A stretch of DNA of 64,000 nucleotides, taken from IMG/VR virus record IMGVR_UViG_3300010885_043803, positions 28,747-92,746 of that record. The stretch is one strand, 5' to 3'. The notes beneath the pieces are model-generated. The model was not told the DNA's origin. It did not search any database and saw only the letters and a list, made by a program, of their open reading frames with translations. This document shows positions 36,379-44,527 of this stretch, piece after piece. This DNA is from a virus. Made by a program: the position numbers and the translations under genes. Position 1 is the first letter of the stretch. Each line of letters opens with the position of its first letter.

Positions 36379-36932
36379 TGAGAATTAATTGGGTTTTTTC
36401 AGCATCATATAACCCCGAACCCGGTGTTGACCTTGAAGCAATAAAACAAACCGGACCAACTTGGGGTTCCTGGCGCAGTTGGAGAGCATGTAACACCGAT
36501 AATGTTATTTGTCATAATAGACCTAAAACAATAGATCTAGTAGATCGTCAATTTCACAAATCGTGCAATTTCTACATACCTCGAAAACATTTTCAAGAGA
36601 TAGGGCGCCCAGTTGGTGTAAAATTTTATGATGGTGAATTTTTAGAGTTAGTTGATGACCTAGAAGATATTGTTACCATGCACTTAGTAGCACCAAAATC
36701 AGACATCGTGTTATTAACTGGGTTTGATCTATCAACTCAAGCCACTCCACAAGATCGGTACGCACAACATCGACTCAAAAATCGTCTGGGTTTGATGCGT
36801 AGTGCATTTGTAAATAACCCAGAAATACAGTGGGTTTTAGTAGATCACAACAAAGAAGTAGACAAGGCTTTTTCAGATTTGTCAAATTTAACTTGCGATG
36901 TAATGAAAAATGTGTTAAACTTATTGAAGTAA
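36378..36932 (+). CDS. hypothetical protein
   Basis: 184 residues, coupled to the fibre gene (TAATG). WGSWRSWRACNTDNVICHN is a Trp-rich block, then KFYDGEFLELVDDLEDIV and IVLLTGFDLS. It could be a fibre chaperone or hinge protein because of its position, but no family is recognised. Confidence 0.6.
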   Translation: MRINWVFSASYNPEPGVDLEAIKQTGPTWGSWRSWRACNTDNVICHNRPKTIDLVDRQFHKSCNFYIPRKHFQEIGRPVGVKFYDGEFLELVDDLEDIVTMHLVAPKSDIVLLTGFDLSTQATPQDRYAQHRLKNRLGLMRSAFVNNPEIQWVLVDHNKEVDKAFSDLSNLTCDVMKNVLNLLK

Positions 36933-36950
36933 TATACTTCAAGGATTGAC

Positions 36951-37961
36951 ATGACTCGTATTGGCTTCTGTTGCAAATGGCTTAATGATCCTGCAGAATG
37001 CGGTGGCATGAAAGTCAATGCTGTAGACCGTGAGCTAAACGGCCGATCAACCACAATGCGTTGGTTGCGTGAACATCCGGACGAAGCCGAACAGCGGCAA
37101 TGGGACATCATGAATCACAACACTGCGGCAGCGATCAAAATGATCGAACGTGTGGCTACCTTGCCTGCGGGCCGCAGAATGGTTCGTTTGGGCAGTGAAA
37201 TGCTACAGGGCTACACTGAACCCAGTTGGATTGACTGGTGGCAACAGCCGGACGTGCAACGACATTTAGAACGTATCTTTGCACCCATTGGCGAAACTGC
37301 TCGTAGGCTGGATGTTAGATTGAGTTTTCACCCAGGACAGTTCTGTGTTTTGGCCAGTGAGAATCCCGGCATCGTAAATAGAAGTATACAGGAGTTTGAA
37401 TATCATGCAGATATGGTTCGCTGGATGGGATACGGCAAGACTTTCCAGGACTTTAAAATTAACGTCCACATCTCGGGTAAACAAGGTCCCGCCGGGATTC
37501 GCTCTGCCCTTCAGCGACTCAGCCCCGAAGCAAGAAACTGCATCACCATCGAAAACGACGAAAACGCCTGGGGAATTGACTCAAGCCTTGAACTTGCCCG
37601 AGACTGTGCCCTCGTGCTTGATCTACACCATCACTGGATCCGTACAGGAGACTACATTCAAGCCTCCGACGATCGAGTTAAAGGCATAATTGATAGCTGG
37701 CGCGGAATAAGACCTGCCTTGCACTACAGTGTCAGTCGGGAAGACTATCTGGTCGGACATGCCCCAGATACATTGCCGGACATGTCTGTATTGTTGGCTC
37801 AGGGCTGTAAAAAGCAAAAACTGCGAGCACACAGCGACTTCTATTGGAATTCGGCAGTGACTGATTGGGCATTGACCTTTGCTGATCAATTTGACATCCA
37901 ATGCGAAGCAAAAGGCAAGAATCTAGCCAGCGAACAGGTGTATGAACGATATATTTCTTAA
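36951..37961 (+). CDS. uvsE: UV damage endonuclease UvdE/UvsE
   Basis: 336 residues. RIGFCCKWLN, RLSFHPGQFCVLASE, FKINVHISGKQG, CITIENDENAWG and LVLDLHHHW are the metal-binding barrel motifs of UV endonucleases, which nick DNA 5' to pyrimidine dimers. Typical of sunlit habitats. The sequence is GC-richer than its neighbours, which may show recent transfer. Confidence 0.93.
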   Translation: MTRIGFCCKWLNDPAECGGMKVNAVDRELNGRSTTMRWLREHPDEAEQRQWDIMNHNTAAAIKMIERVATLPAGRRMVRLGSEMLQGYTEPSWIDWWQQPDVQRHLERIFAPIGETARRLDVRLSFHPGQFCVLASENPGIVNRSIQEFEYHADMVRWMGYGKTFQDFKINVHISGKQGPAGIRSALQRLSPEARNCITIENDENAWGIDSSLELARDCALVLDLHHHWIRTGDYIQASDDRVKGIIDSWRGIRPALHYSVSREDYLVGHAPDTLPDMSVLLAQGCKKQKLRAHSDFYWNSAVTDWALTFADQFDIQCEAKGKNLASEQVYERYIS

Positions 37962-38229
37962 CACATTTGCATGGATCCAAGATGACTTTAAATCTAACCG
38001 AGTTCGCTTTGTTGTTGAGCTTGTTGCTTGGGCTGTTAGTATTGGTTGCAGTATTACTATGGCACTCACAGTCCCTAATCCTCCGCTTCTCGCTCTCTAT
38101 CCTATTTGGATCTCTGGCTGTGCTATGTATGCTTGGGCTAGTTGGACTAGGAAATCTTTTGGTATGTTGGCTAACTATTGTTTGCTGACCACCATCGACA
38201 GTGTTGGATTAATTCGTATGCTCACCTAA
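37942..38229 (+). CDS. small membrane protein
   Basis: 95 residues starting inside the uvsE end. Three hydrophobic spans (FVVELVAWAVSIGCSITMAL; LLALYPIWISGCAMYAW; GMLANYCLLTTIDSVGL). Similar proteins occur in T4-like marine phages. Function unknown. Confidence 0.65.
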   Translation: MNDIFLNTFAWIQDDFKSNRVRFVVELVAWAVSIGCSITMALTVPNPPLLALYPIWISGCAMYAWASWTRKSFGMLANYCLLTTIDSVGLIRMLT

Positions 38230-38246
38230 GCACTGCTATAATTGAC

Positions 38247-38254
38247 TATAAATA
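38247..38254 (+). promoter_or_regulatory. T4 late promoter consensus TATAAATA
   Basis: The full eight-base T4 late consensus, 6 bases before the ATG at 38261; a weak AGGA lies between. Confidence 0.6.
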
Positions 38255-38260
38255 GGAACG

Positions 38261-38902
38261 ATGAAAACCATTGCTTTATTTGTACACCAACCAAAATGCT
38301 CAATTCAAAGTGGTAACGGGATAATACAAGCACTGACTCCATATTACCGTTTTAAAATTTTTACCCGCTACGAAGTTGAGCGGGATTTTTTTGATGATGT
38401 AGATTGTGTTTGTATTCCAGGTGGTATTGGCGATGCAAGTAGCTTTGAATACTTGCTGAGAGACAACGGCTCGCGTATTCAAGACTTTGTCGGCCAAGGT
38501 GGTGCATACCTGGGAATCTGCATGGGTGCTTATTGGGCTGGTAGTAATTATCTTGACATTCTTCAAGATGTTGATGCCGAACAGTACATGACAAGACCCG
38601 GAACCGACACACATAGACCACATGCTAAAAACGTCAGTATAACCTGGAATAATCAAGCCATGAAAATGTTTTGGTATGATGGTTGTGCTCTTGTAGGCAA
38701 CGAGTCAAAATTTACAACAATAGCTCGATATGTTGGAAACAACGATCCCATGGCCATTGTGCAAAATCGTGTGGGATTAATTGGTTGCCATCCCGAAAGC
38801 ACTGCACATTGGTATTCTTCGTATAGTTGGATGCATGGTCAGTATCATCACGGCAAACATCATCAACTGTTGTTGAAGTTTGTCGACGAACTTTTATTGT
38901 AA
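38261..38902 (+). CDS. BPL_N/class I glutamine amidotransferase-like protein
   Basis: 213 residues. VCIPGGIGDASSFEYLL, then LGICMGAYWAG with the nucleophile elbow Cys, and IGCHPESTAHW with the His/Glu pair. This is the BPL_N subfamily of the GATase-like fold (like the N-terminal half of eukaryotic biotin-protein ligase). True substrate unknown. Confidence 0.75.
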   Translation: MKTIALFVHQPKCSIQSGNGIIQALTPYYRFKIFTRYEVERDFFDDVDCVCIPGGIGDASSFEYLLRDNGSRIQDFVGQGGAYLGICMGAYWAGSNYLDILQDVDAEQYMTRPGTDTHRPHAKNVSITWNNQAMKMFWYDGCALVGNESKFTTIARYVGNNDPMAIVQNRVGLIGCHPESTAHWYSSYSWMHGQYHHGKHHQLLLKFVDELLL

Positions 38903-38925
38903 CATAATTTTAACTGTTTTTGTCT

Positions 38926-38931
38926 TAAATA
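38926..38931 (+). promoter_or_regulatory. TAAATA late-type element, leaderless position
   Basis: CTTAAATA ends 4 bases before the ATG at 38936, with no ribosome site. Confidence 0.45.
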
Positions 38932-38935
38932 CTAG

Positions 38936-39730
38936 ATGAAGACATACCGCAGTATCTTTGTCAGTGATGTACATCTTGGCACCAAAGATAGTCAGGCAAG
39001 CCGTCTTAACAATTTTCTCAAACACAACACTTGTGATACCCTATACCTAATAGGAGATATCATTGACGCCTGGCGTATACAACAAAACAAGTGGCGTTGG
39101 AAGCAGAGTCACACCAATTTGGTTCGCCGTGTTCTGGGACATGCCAAGCGCGGCACCAGGGTCGTGTATGTTGCTGGTAATCATGATGAATTTTTAAGAC
39201 CCATGATTCCTTATGGGTTCAGTTTTGGACTTATTGAAATAACAAATCAAACAACTCATATAGGTGCCGATGGCCGACGTTACTTAGTCACGCACGGTGA
39301 CTTGTTTGATGGCATTACCAGATTGGCACCTTGGATAGCATTTTTAGGAGACAAAGCATATGATATCATTCTTTCGCTTAATAGCAAATTCAATTGGATA
39401 CGTCATCGTCTTGGTTTTGGGTACTTTAGTCTTAGTCAGTACCTTAAAAGGCGAGTAAAAAAGGCTGTTGATTTTATCTTTCACTTTGAAAGGAATCTAG
39501 CAGGCTATTGTAAGAAGCGTGGATTCGATGGTGTAATATGCGGACATATACATCATGCTGAAATAAAAACAATAGACGGTGTCGCATATATGAACGACGG
39601 AGACTGGGTTGAATCATGCACGGCACTTGTAGAACACTGGGATGGTCGATGGGAAATCGTAACTTGGACCAAGGAGAGTGATGATGTGGGTACTGATAAT
39701 ACTGGCAGTTCATATAAACAATTCAGATGA
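38936..39730 (+). CDS. UDP-2,3-diacylglucosamine diphosphatase (LpxH)-like phosphoesterase
   Basis: 264 residues. FVSDVHLGT, LIGDIIDAW, VAGNHDEF, VTHGDLFD and ICGHIHHAEI form a complete metal site, with the LpxH-type spacing and SLNSKFNWIRHRLGF insertion. LpxH removes UMP in lipid A synthesis at the membrane face. A phage copy could alter lipid A flux or surface. Other UDP-sugar phosphoesterases are possible. Confidence 0.8.
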   Translation: MKTYRSIFVSDVHLGTKDSQASRLNNFLKHNTCDTLYLIGDIIDAWRIQQNKWRWKQSHTNLVRRVLGHAKRGTRVVYVAGNHDEFLRPMIPYGFSFGLIEITNQTTHIGADGRRYLVTHGDLFDGITRLAPWIAFLGDKAYDIILSLNSKFNWIRHRLGFGYFSLSQYLKRRVKKAVDFIFHFERNLAGYCKKRGFDGVICGHIHHAEIKTIDGVAYMNDGDWVESCTALVEHWDGRWEIVTWTKESDDVGTDNTGSSYKQFR

Positions 39731-39857
39731 CGTGCCAGGGCGGGTGGAGCTGACATTCCAGGATCAGCAAACTTGCCAACAGGTTTTAAGTACAATCAAG
39801 TACAAATTGAAGTTTAATAATTTCAAGGTGGTGGCAGAATGCAAGAAACAAAACTAA
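39681..39857 (+). CDS. small exported or anchored protein, 58 residues
   Basis: Starts at the ATG 39681 behind AAGGAG, overlaps the end of the LpxH-like gene and the start of the GT2 gene. The product begins MMWVLIILAVHIN (short hydrophobic leader) and has two Cys in the mature part (QQTCQQVL; VVAECKKQN), which could form a disulfide. The good ribosome site and bridging position support it. Function unknown. Confidence 0.55.
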   Translation: MMWVLIILAVHINNSDDVPGRVELTFQDQQTCQQVLSTIKYKLKFNNFKVVAECKKQN

Positions 39858-40558
39858 GTGAAAAAATTACCATCGTAGTGCCATGCAAGAATGAGGAAAA
39901 CTATATTCATTACTTGTTAGAATCACTAAGACAACAAAATATTGGCAATACCAAGGTGATCATTGCCGACTGCTCTACTGACAATACTAGACAAGTCATA
40001 CATGACAACAGTGCAGGATTAAATGTCGAAGTCATTGAAGGCGGCCCGGTTTCTATTGCCAAGAATCGCGGTGCCCGATTAGTCACCACACCCTATATCT
40101 TGTTCATCGACGCCGATGTACGTTTTTTTAAGAATACTGTGATACAAGATGCTGTAAGTGAGATTGAATCAAAGAATTTAGATCTTGTTGGATTGAATAT
40201 TAAATGCTATGACCGAGACTCAAGAGCCGCGCTTGGATTTATGCTTTTTAATACTATAAATCACACACTGAAATTCTTCTCTCCATTTGCTGTAGGTGCA
40301 TTCATGTTAACTCGTAGAGATCGCTTTGAAGAATTTGGTGGATTTCCTGAGAAGTTCTCAACATCCGAGGACTACTTCTTGTCAAGAAAGTACAGCCCTA
40401 AAAAGTTTAAGATTGTCCGACATCACTTTGGACAAGATAGTCGTAGATTCAAGAAGATGGGTTACCTTGGTATGGGCAAGTATCTAATAAAGAATTTTAT
40501 CAATCGCAACAATCGAGCATATTGGGACAAGCTAGATTCAACAAAATATTGGAATTAA
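39839..40558 (+). CDS. family 2 glycosyltransferase
   Basis: 239 residues. ITIVVPCKNEENYIHYLLES is the GT2 start, ADCSTDNTRQV the nucleotide site, and ILFIDADVRF the DxD. FSTSEDYFLSRKY is the ED motif near the acceptor base. It moves a sugar from an NDP-sugar. A C-terminal amphipathic region may touch the membrane. Fits the glycan-rich surroundings. Confidence 0.88.
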   Translation: MQETKLSEKITIVVPCKNEENYIHYLLESLRQQNIGNTKVIIADCSTDNTRQVIHDNSAGLNVEVIEGGPVSIAKNRGARLVTTPYILFIDADVRFFKNTVIQDAVSEIESKNLDLVGLNIKCYDRDSRAALGFMLFNTINHTLKFFSPFAVGAFMLTRRDRFEEFGGFPEKFSTSEDYFLSRKYSPKKFKIVRHHFGQDSRRFKKMGYLGMGKYLIKNFINRNNRAYWDKLDSTKYWN

Positions 40559-40606
40559 AATTCGGACACAGGATAGCATGTCGCTGGATTTGCGTAACCA
40601 GTAAAG

Positions 40607-40628
40607 TGCCCCTTGCGGGGCATTTTTT
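40607..40628 (+). terminator. rho-independent terminator
   Basis: TGCCCC and GGGGCA with a TTGC loop and a run of six T; ends the GT2 unit and faces the convergent Lys/Pro-rich gene. Confidence 0.9.
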
Positions 40629-40941
40629 ATTTTTCATTAGTCTTTTTAGTAGCCCGAGGCTTAGACGATGTCTTTTTAGCAACAGGTGTCTTTTTAGCAA
40701 CAGGTTTTTTTTCTGCTGTGATGGCAGGCTTTTCTTCTACCACTGGCTTTTCTTCTACCACTGGCTTTTCTTCTACCACTGGCTTTTCTTCTACCACTGG
40801 CGTTACTGCCGGCGTAGTTTCAACTACCAACGGTGCTAGTGTTGTGGGCACAGGCGCTTCAACCTTGTAAGGCGCTGGTTCCTGCGTTGCTTCTGTTTGC
40901 ACTGGCTTGCCAAACAAGAATTCTTTGATTTTCGTAAACAT
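40627..40941 (-). CDS. Lys/Pro-rich repeat protein
   Basis: 104 residues. A folded or anchoring start (MFTKIKEFLFGKP) leads into a disordered region with four exact VVEEKP repeats and then KKPVAKKTPVAKKT-type repeats, like histone H1 or KTxPxK tails. It may bind nucleic acid or act as a linker. Upstream on its strand: TAAATA, then AGGAGA, then ATG, an ordinary late promoter with leader. Function unknown. Confidence 0.65.
   Translation of the reverse strand: MFTKIKEFLFGKPVQTEATQEPAPYKVEAPVPTTLAPLVVETTPAVTPVVEEKPVVEEKPVVEEKPVVEEKPAITAEKKPVAKKTPVAKKTSSKPRATKKTNEK
40729..40800 (-). repeat. tandem repeat, 4 x 18 bp
   Basis: Four identical 18-base units (CTTTTCTTCTACCACTGG on the plus strand), each coding for VVEEKP on the minus strand. 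Identity at the DNA level suggests recent slippage expansion. Confidence 0.95.
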
Positions 40942-40950
40942 AATGTTCTC

Positions 40951-41985
40951 CTATAAAGTATTTACACAAGATGCAATATCTTTGCACATTTCAACCTGCC
41001 AATTAAAATTCATGACATGATTGAAATTGTGCTCAACGACCGGGGCAATTTTTTGCTGTATCACAGCAGGATCTTGTGTGTGCAAATATGCAACCTGGTC
41101 CAGCATCATGTTCATTCGTTTTCCTGCATCGGGCTCTAAATCATATGATTCGTCAACAACATCATTGAATGTTTTAAAACCCAGCAGTTTTAGATTTTGC
41201 AAATAGCGTTGGCCACCTTCAACTAAAAACAGCCTACGAGCCAACATGGGTTTGATTATTTTTTCTGTAAAAAAGCTCCAGTTATTGTTGTTTGTAGTTT
41301 CCGCCACAATTGAATAGTGGGTTTGATTATATATGTCTACTGGTATAATTTGACTCAAACTAACTATCACACCGTTTACTGTTACTTCTTGTACAGTAAA
41401 GTTTATTTCGGTGTTGGGACGATCAATTATTTCAACAGGCCAAGAAAATTCTTCATCATGGTATTTTGTTAAGTCTAAGTCTTGTGCTGTGGGGAAATAT
41501 TTTACTATGTTATAGTCATGACTGATATTGTTAAAAATATAATCTCGATAGGGTTTTTTTCTTCCCAATAGCACGTCAAAACACCGCGACTTTTTAGAAT
41601 CACTTAACCGAGACAGAATTTCTGGAAATTGCTTGTAAAAGTGTACAGTGCTCCAAAACCAATACGAACAGAACTTGGCCCTGGCGTTTTGCAATGAATA
41701 ATTTAGTTTGCCCCCAAGAAAGAATACCACGTTGTTAAAATCAAACTTTTTGCAAATTTCATCGTCAAATAGTTCAAACATCATGATGATTACCAATTTG
41801 GATTCGCGTACTGCCGCTGACACAAGCTCATCTGCGGCTTTGTCAAATACCATGAGTTCAATGATGCTGATTTTGTTTGATTGTTGCAACCAAGAGTCCC
41901 AGTCTGTGTGAGTGGTATAGTTAGCTAACCCTGATTCTTTGAGCCACCATTGGCCTTGGTCACCGTGGAGGTAAATGTTATGCAT
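40951..41985 (-). CDS. glycosyltransferase-like protein, family A (paralogue 2)
   Basis: 344 residues from the ATG at 41985, chosen because a TAAATA element lies 5 bases upstream. The C-terminal half has FFTEKIIKPMLARRLFLVEG and LLGFKTFNDVVDESYDLEP, matching the other three family members. The N-terminal half differs, as expected for acceptor-specific parts. Glycosyl transfer is inferred. Confidence 0.6.
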   Translation of the reverse strand: MHNIYLHGDQGQWWLKESGLANYTTHTDWDSWLQQSNKISIIELMVFDKAADELVSAAVRESKLVIIMMFELFDDEICKKFDFNNVVFFLGGKLNYSLQNARAKFCSYWFWSTVHFYKQFPEILSRLSDSKKSRCFDVLLGRKKPYRDYIFNNISHDYNIVKYFPTAQDLDLTKYHDEEFSWPVEIIDRPNTEINFTVQEVTVNGVIVSLSQIIPVDIYNQTHYSIVAETTNNNNWSFFTEKIIKPMLARRLFLVEGGQRYLQNLKLLGFKTFNDVVDESYDLEPDAGKRMNMMLDQVAYLHTQDPAVIQQKIAPVVEHNFNHVMNFNWQVEMCKDIASCVNTL

Positions 41986-41990
41986 AATGA

Positions 41991-42003
41991 TATTTACTAA
42001 ATA
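41991..42003. promoter_or_regulatory. back-to-back divergent TAAATA promoters
   Basis: Minus-strand TAAATA (41996-41991) and plus-strand TAAATA (41998-42003) are one base apart. Each stands 5-6 bases from its own ATG, so the whole intergenic region is 24 bases. Confidence 0.55.
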
Positions 42004-42009
42004 TAACAT

Positions 42010-42711
42010 ATGAGTGAAATTGTTTACACACTTGTAGTGACACATATTACTATACTGTGTGTGACACTATTCTTGCACCGTGGTCAAGCACATAGAGCAG
42101 TGACCTTCCACCCGGCAATAGAGCATTTTATGCGTTTCTGGTTATGGATGACAACCGGACAAATTACCAAGCAGTGGGTCGCTGTGCATCGCAAGCATCA
42201 TAGATTCACTGAACAACCGGGCGACCCGCACAGCCCGCACGTATTTGGATTTTGGAGAGTGCTGTTCAAGGGTGCTTTCTTGTATCATTCGGCAACCAAA
42301 GATTCTAAAATGGTCGCACAGTACGGGTCGGGTACTCCGGATGATTGGATGGAACGTAATGTCTACACTCCACATAGTCGACTGGGAATTATTCTGTTAT
42401 TGTTGATAAATTTACTTTGTTTTTCCTGGTGGGGGTTATTGATATGGGGTATGCAAATGATTTGGATACCATTCTGGGCCGCTGGTGTTGTCAACGGTGT
42501 TGGTCATTGGTTGGGTTATAGAAACGGCGAAACCCGAGATCACAGTACTAACTTCAGTCCTTGGGGTATTATTATAGGTGGTGAGGAATTACACAACAAT
42601 CATCACTTGGATCCTGCCAGTGCTAAATTAAGCCGCAAGTGGTGGGAATTTGATATTGGGTGGACATGGATTTGTCTACTAGAACGATTTGAACTAGCCA
42701 CAGTTCGGTAA
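42010..42711 (+). CDS. fatty acid (acyl-CoA) desaturase
   Basis: 233 residues. Three histidine boxes: HRGQAHR (23-29), HRKHH (60-64) and EELHNNHH, in the order and spacing of membrane diiron delta-9 desaturases, with four hydrophobic spans. Shorter than bacterial enzymes (about 300). It would add double bonds to host acyl chains and alter membrane fluidity. No ribosome site; TAAATA lies 6 bases upstream. Confidence 0.88.
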   Translation: MSEIVYTLVVTHITILCVTLFLHRGQAHRAVTFHPAIEHFMRFWLWMTTGQITKQWVAVHRKHHRFTEQPGDPHSPHVFGFWRVLFKGAFLYHSATKDSKMVAQYGSGTPDDWMERNVYTPHSRLGIILLLLINLLCFSWWGLLIWGMQMIWIPFWAAGVVNGVGHWLGYRNGETRDHSTNFSPWGIIIGGEELHNNHHLDPASAKLSRKWWEFDIGWTWICLLERFELATVR

Positions 42712-42750
42712 AAATTAGTGCCCGTTTACTAATAAAAATTGTGATTTATA

Positions 42751-42769
42751 TTGCAATGCAACATAAATA
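42751..42769 (+). promoter_or_regulatory. 19-bp promoter element TTGCAATGCAACATAAATA (copy 1)
   Basis: A near-palindromic TTGCAATGCAA joined to a TAAATA core. An identical copy lies on the minus strand at 50290-50308. It precedes the phasin gene by 70 bases. Confidence 0.7.
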
Positions 42770-42839
42770 AGTGTACAATAGAAATACAAGATGCCTGTAT
42801 TGGGTCTTGTTCGTAAACTTGCTTAATAAGGAGAAAACT

Positions 42840-43109
42840 ATGTTTACAGCCGACACACTTATCGATACCGTACAAACCGGTAAAAAAACTTTGGTGAACA
42901 CTTTTATCACCAACGAAACAGCCAAAGACGCAATGATCAAATTCATTGACGCTCAGTCAGACTACACCAAAAAGGCCGCCAAAGTTAGCATGGACACATT
43001 TACTACACTATCTAGTGAAATGGTCAAAGCCAGTCAAAACGCCATGAAATTTGATTACGTCAAATTTGGTGAAGGCATTATGAAGGCTTACACCGCCAAA
43101 GCCAATTAA
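42840..43109 (+). CDS. phasin-family-like protein
   Basis: 89 residues with a strong AAGGAGA site. Helical: ADTLIDTVQTGKKTLVNTFI, then AAKVSMDTFTTLSSEMVKAS and NAMKFDYVKFGEGIMKAYT, as in short phasins that coat polyhydroxyalkanoate granules. The leader shares AACTTGCTTA and the following purine-rich site with hsp20. May control host storage granules or act as a general chaperone. Family match by pattern only. Confidence 0.6.
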   Translation: MFTADTLIDTVQTGKKTLVNTFITNETAKDAMIKFIDAQSDYTKKAAKVSMDTFTTLSSEMVKASQNAMKFDYVKFGEGIMKAYTAKAN

Positions 43110-43126
43110 ATCTGACCAAAATCAGG

Positions 43127-43155
43127 TTGACCAGTAATCCTGTTCATGTTATATT
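43127..43155 (+). promoter_or_regulatory. sigma70-type promoter, leaderless position
   Basis: TTGACC and TATATT, spacer 17. The -10 ends 5 bases before the ATG at 43161. Confidence 0.6.
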
Positions 43156-43160
43156 ACAGC

Positions 43161-43373
43161 ATGAGCAGGATTTTTATTATTGTCTCTATATTGATAGCAG
43201 GGTGCGCACAGGCTCCAAAAGTACCTGTTGATGTTGCCCTAATTCCCAACGATTGTGCGAACCGGCATGCCATTATTCGATGGCTTGAATCGGTGCTTGA
43301 AACGGATAAAAGCAATGAAAGTGCTATTAAAGCCCGCATTTGGACTTTGCGTTATAGCTGTCAGCCTGTTTAA
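43161..43373 (+). CDS. small lipoprotein
   Basis: 70 residues from the ATG at 43161 (another ATG 15 bases earlier lies upstream of the -10). MSRIFIIVSILIAGC is a lipoprotein signal with the lipobox ending in Cys. The mature part is short and helical with two Cys. It overlaps the next lipoprotein gene by 59 bases. An outer-spanin-like lysis role is possible, not shown. Confidence 0.6.
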   Translation: MSRIFIIVSILIAGCAQAPKVPVDVALIPNDCANRHAIIRWLESVLETDKSNESAIKARIWTLRYSCQPV

Positions 43374-43650
43374 TACTGGATGCGCAACTGGGCAATATCA
43401 ACCCATGGCAGTAGACGACCTTGATCGATTTCAAATTGATTGTCGCATCAAAGAACAACAAATCCGTTTCCTTCAAGGCATGAGAGCCACGCAGGATGAT
43501 AGATTTCTTGCAGGCGCAAACAATTTGGTTCGTCCCTGGGCCATAGCAACTAATTTCCCAGAATACAAACACCGTGTGTTAGTCAACAACGGATATACTA
43601 ACTGGAGCATCAATCAACTGTTGATGCGCATATCGCACGATTGCCCATGA
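43315..43650 (+). CDS. lipoprotein
   Basis: 111 residues from the ATG at 43315, nested in the end of the upstream gene in another frame. MKVLLKPAFGLCVIAVSLF leads to the lipobox NTGC. The mature part carries two more Cys and a Trp/Asn-rich end. Such overlap of two exported proteins is like Rz/Rz1 genes, but both here look like lipoproteins. Confidence 0.6.
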   Translation: MKVLLKPAFGLCVIAVSLFNTGCATGQYQPMAVDDLDRFQIDCRIKEQQIRFLQGMRATQDDRFLAGANNLVRPWAIATNFPEYKHRVLVNNGYTNWSINQLLMRISHDCP

Positions 43651-44210
43651 AAAAAATTATACCTTTGATGCTGTTGGCTTCTACAGCCCTGGCTGATGAT
43701 AACTGTGTGTTACAAGAACGCACAGTAACCACAAACTCCACTGTGATTTTGGAACGTAGCACTATTCGTCGTGATGTTGTGCCGTACGGTGCCAACCAAA
43801 AGAAATGCATAGTTGATTTTCGTGTGAGAATCAAAGGGGAGTGGTACACTGCATTTGGTGAACACATTTGGTCGGGCGACACTCCCAGTTCACAAGCCTG
43901 TGCTGTTGCAGTCAATCGTGCAGAAGCAGATGCCATTTCCAGAGTTGCCCGCAGTAGTGTCACAAACGAACGAACCTTGGTGTGCAAGGATAGACCAGAA
44001 TTAAAAACTCTACGTAACAGTCAAATTGGCACAGTTGGTGATGCTGGACAGTTTAGGCCACACCCAGACTATCCAAAACGATTTTACCATAATGGTGTCC
44101 AGTGTCGCTGGTTCGTAGAACCCTCATTCACTGGCAATGATGTGCGCATGTTCCAGGGAGTGGTTTGTGAAGTCCAAGATCAGAAATGGGTAGTTGTGGA
44201 CAAATTTTAA
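43647..44210 (+). CDS. exported hypothetical protein
   Basis: 187 residues from the ATG at 43647. Signal peptide MKKIIPLMLLASTALA, then a Cys-containing periplasmic protein (six Cys in the mature part, for example DNCVLQER and VVCEVQ). Beta-rich by eye. Overlaps the lipoprotein gene. Function unknown. Confidence 0.65.
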   Translation: MKKIIPLMLLASTALADDNCVLQERTVTTNSTVILERSTIRRDVVPYGANQKKCIVDFRVRIKGEWYTAFGEHIWSGDTPSSQACAVAVNRAEADAISRVARSSVTNERTLVCKDRPELKTLRNSQIGTVGDAGQFRPHPDYPKRFYHNGVQCRWFVEPSFTGNDVRMFQGVVCEVQDQKWVVVDKF

Positions 44211-44211
44211 C

Positions 44212-44240
44212 TTGACTGGATATTGCGTTTCTTGTACAAT
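44212..44240 (+). promoter_or_regulatory. sigma70-type promoter
   Basis: TTGACT and TACAAT with a 17-base spacer; AGGAGG at 44261-44266 follows before the ATG at 44272. Confidence 0.65.
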
Positions 44241-44271
44241 TGTGTTATGTTAAAATTACCAGGAGGTAAAA

Positions 44272-44400
44272 ATGGGCAAATTTATAGCAGGCACAATTTT
44301 TGGAATTGCGCTAGCCACAGTGGGATTCAGTGGCATCGCTAGAATCATGGATCGAGGTGTTGACACTGTAAAAACACAAACTCAGGAAATTGCACGATGA
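44272..44400 (+). CDS. small membrane protein, 42 residues
   Basis: Strong AGGAGG site and a good promoter. One N-terminal membrane span (MGKFIAGTIFGIALATVGF) and a charged tail. ATGA overlap with the entericidin-like gene. Function unknown. Confidence 0.7.
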   Translation: MGKFIAGTIFGIALATVGFSGIARIMDRGVDTVKTQTQEIAR

Positions 44401-44519
44401 AACATTTGATTATGATTGCTGTATTAGCAGTGCTCACAGGATGTGGAACTATGGGCGGTATGGTCGGTGGTGCAGGCGACGACCTTAAAAAAGCCGGCGA
44501 TTGGATTAAAACTCGTTAA
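44397..44519 (+). CDS. entericidin-like lipoprotein, 40 residues
   Basis: MKHLIMIAVLAVLTGC is a lipoprotein signal; the mature part (CGTMGGMVGGAGDDLKKAG onwards) matches the short Gly-rich, amphipathic entericidin A/B pattern. Entericidins are bacteriolytic lipoproteins kept in toxin/antidote pairs. A phage copy could affect envelope stability or lysis. The family match is by pattern in a very short protein. Confidence 0.65.
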   Translation: MKHLIMIAVLAVLTGCGTMGGMVGGAGDDLKKAGDWIKTR

Positions 44520-44527
44520 GGATAATC

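Noticed and set aside
40729-40800. CRISPR-like array
   Set aside because: The repeats are directly adjacent, in frame and coding; there are no spacers.
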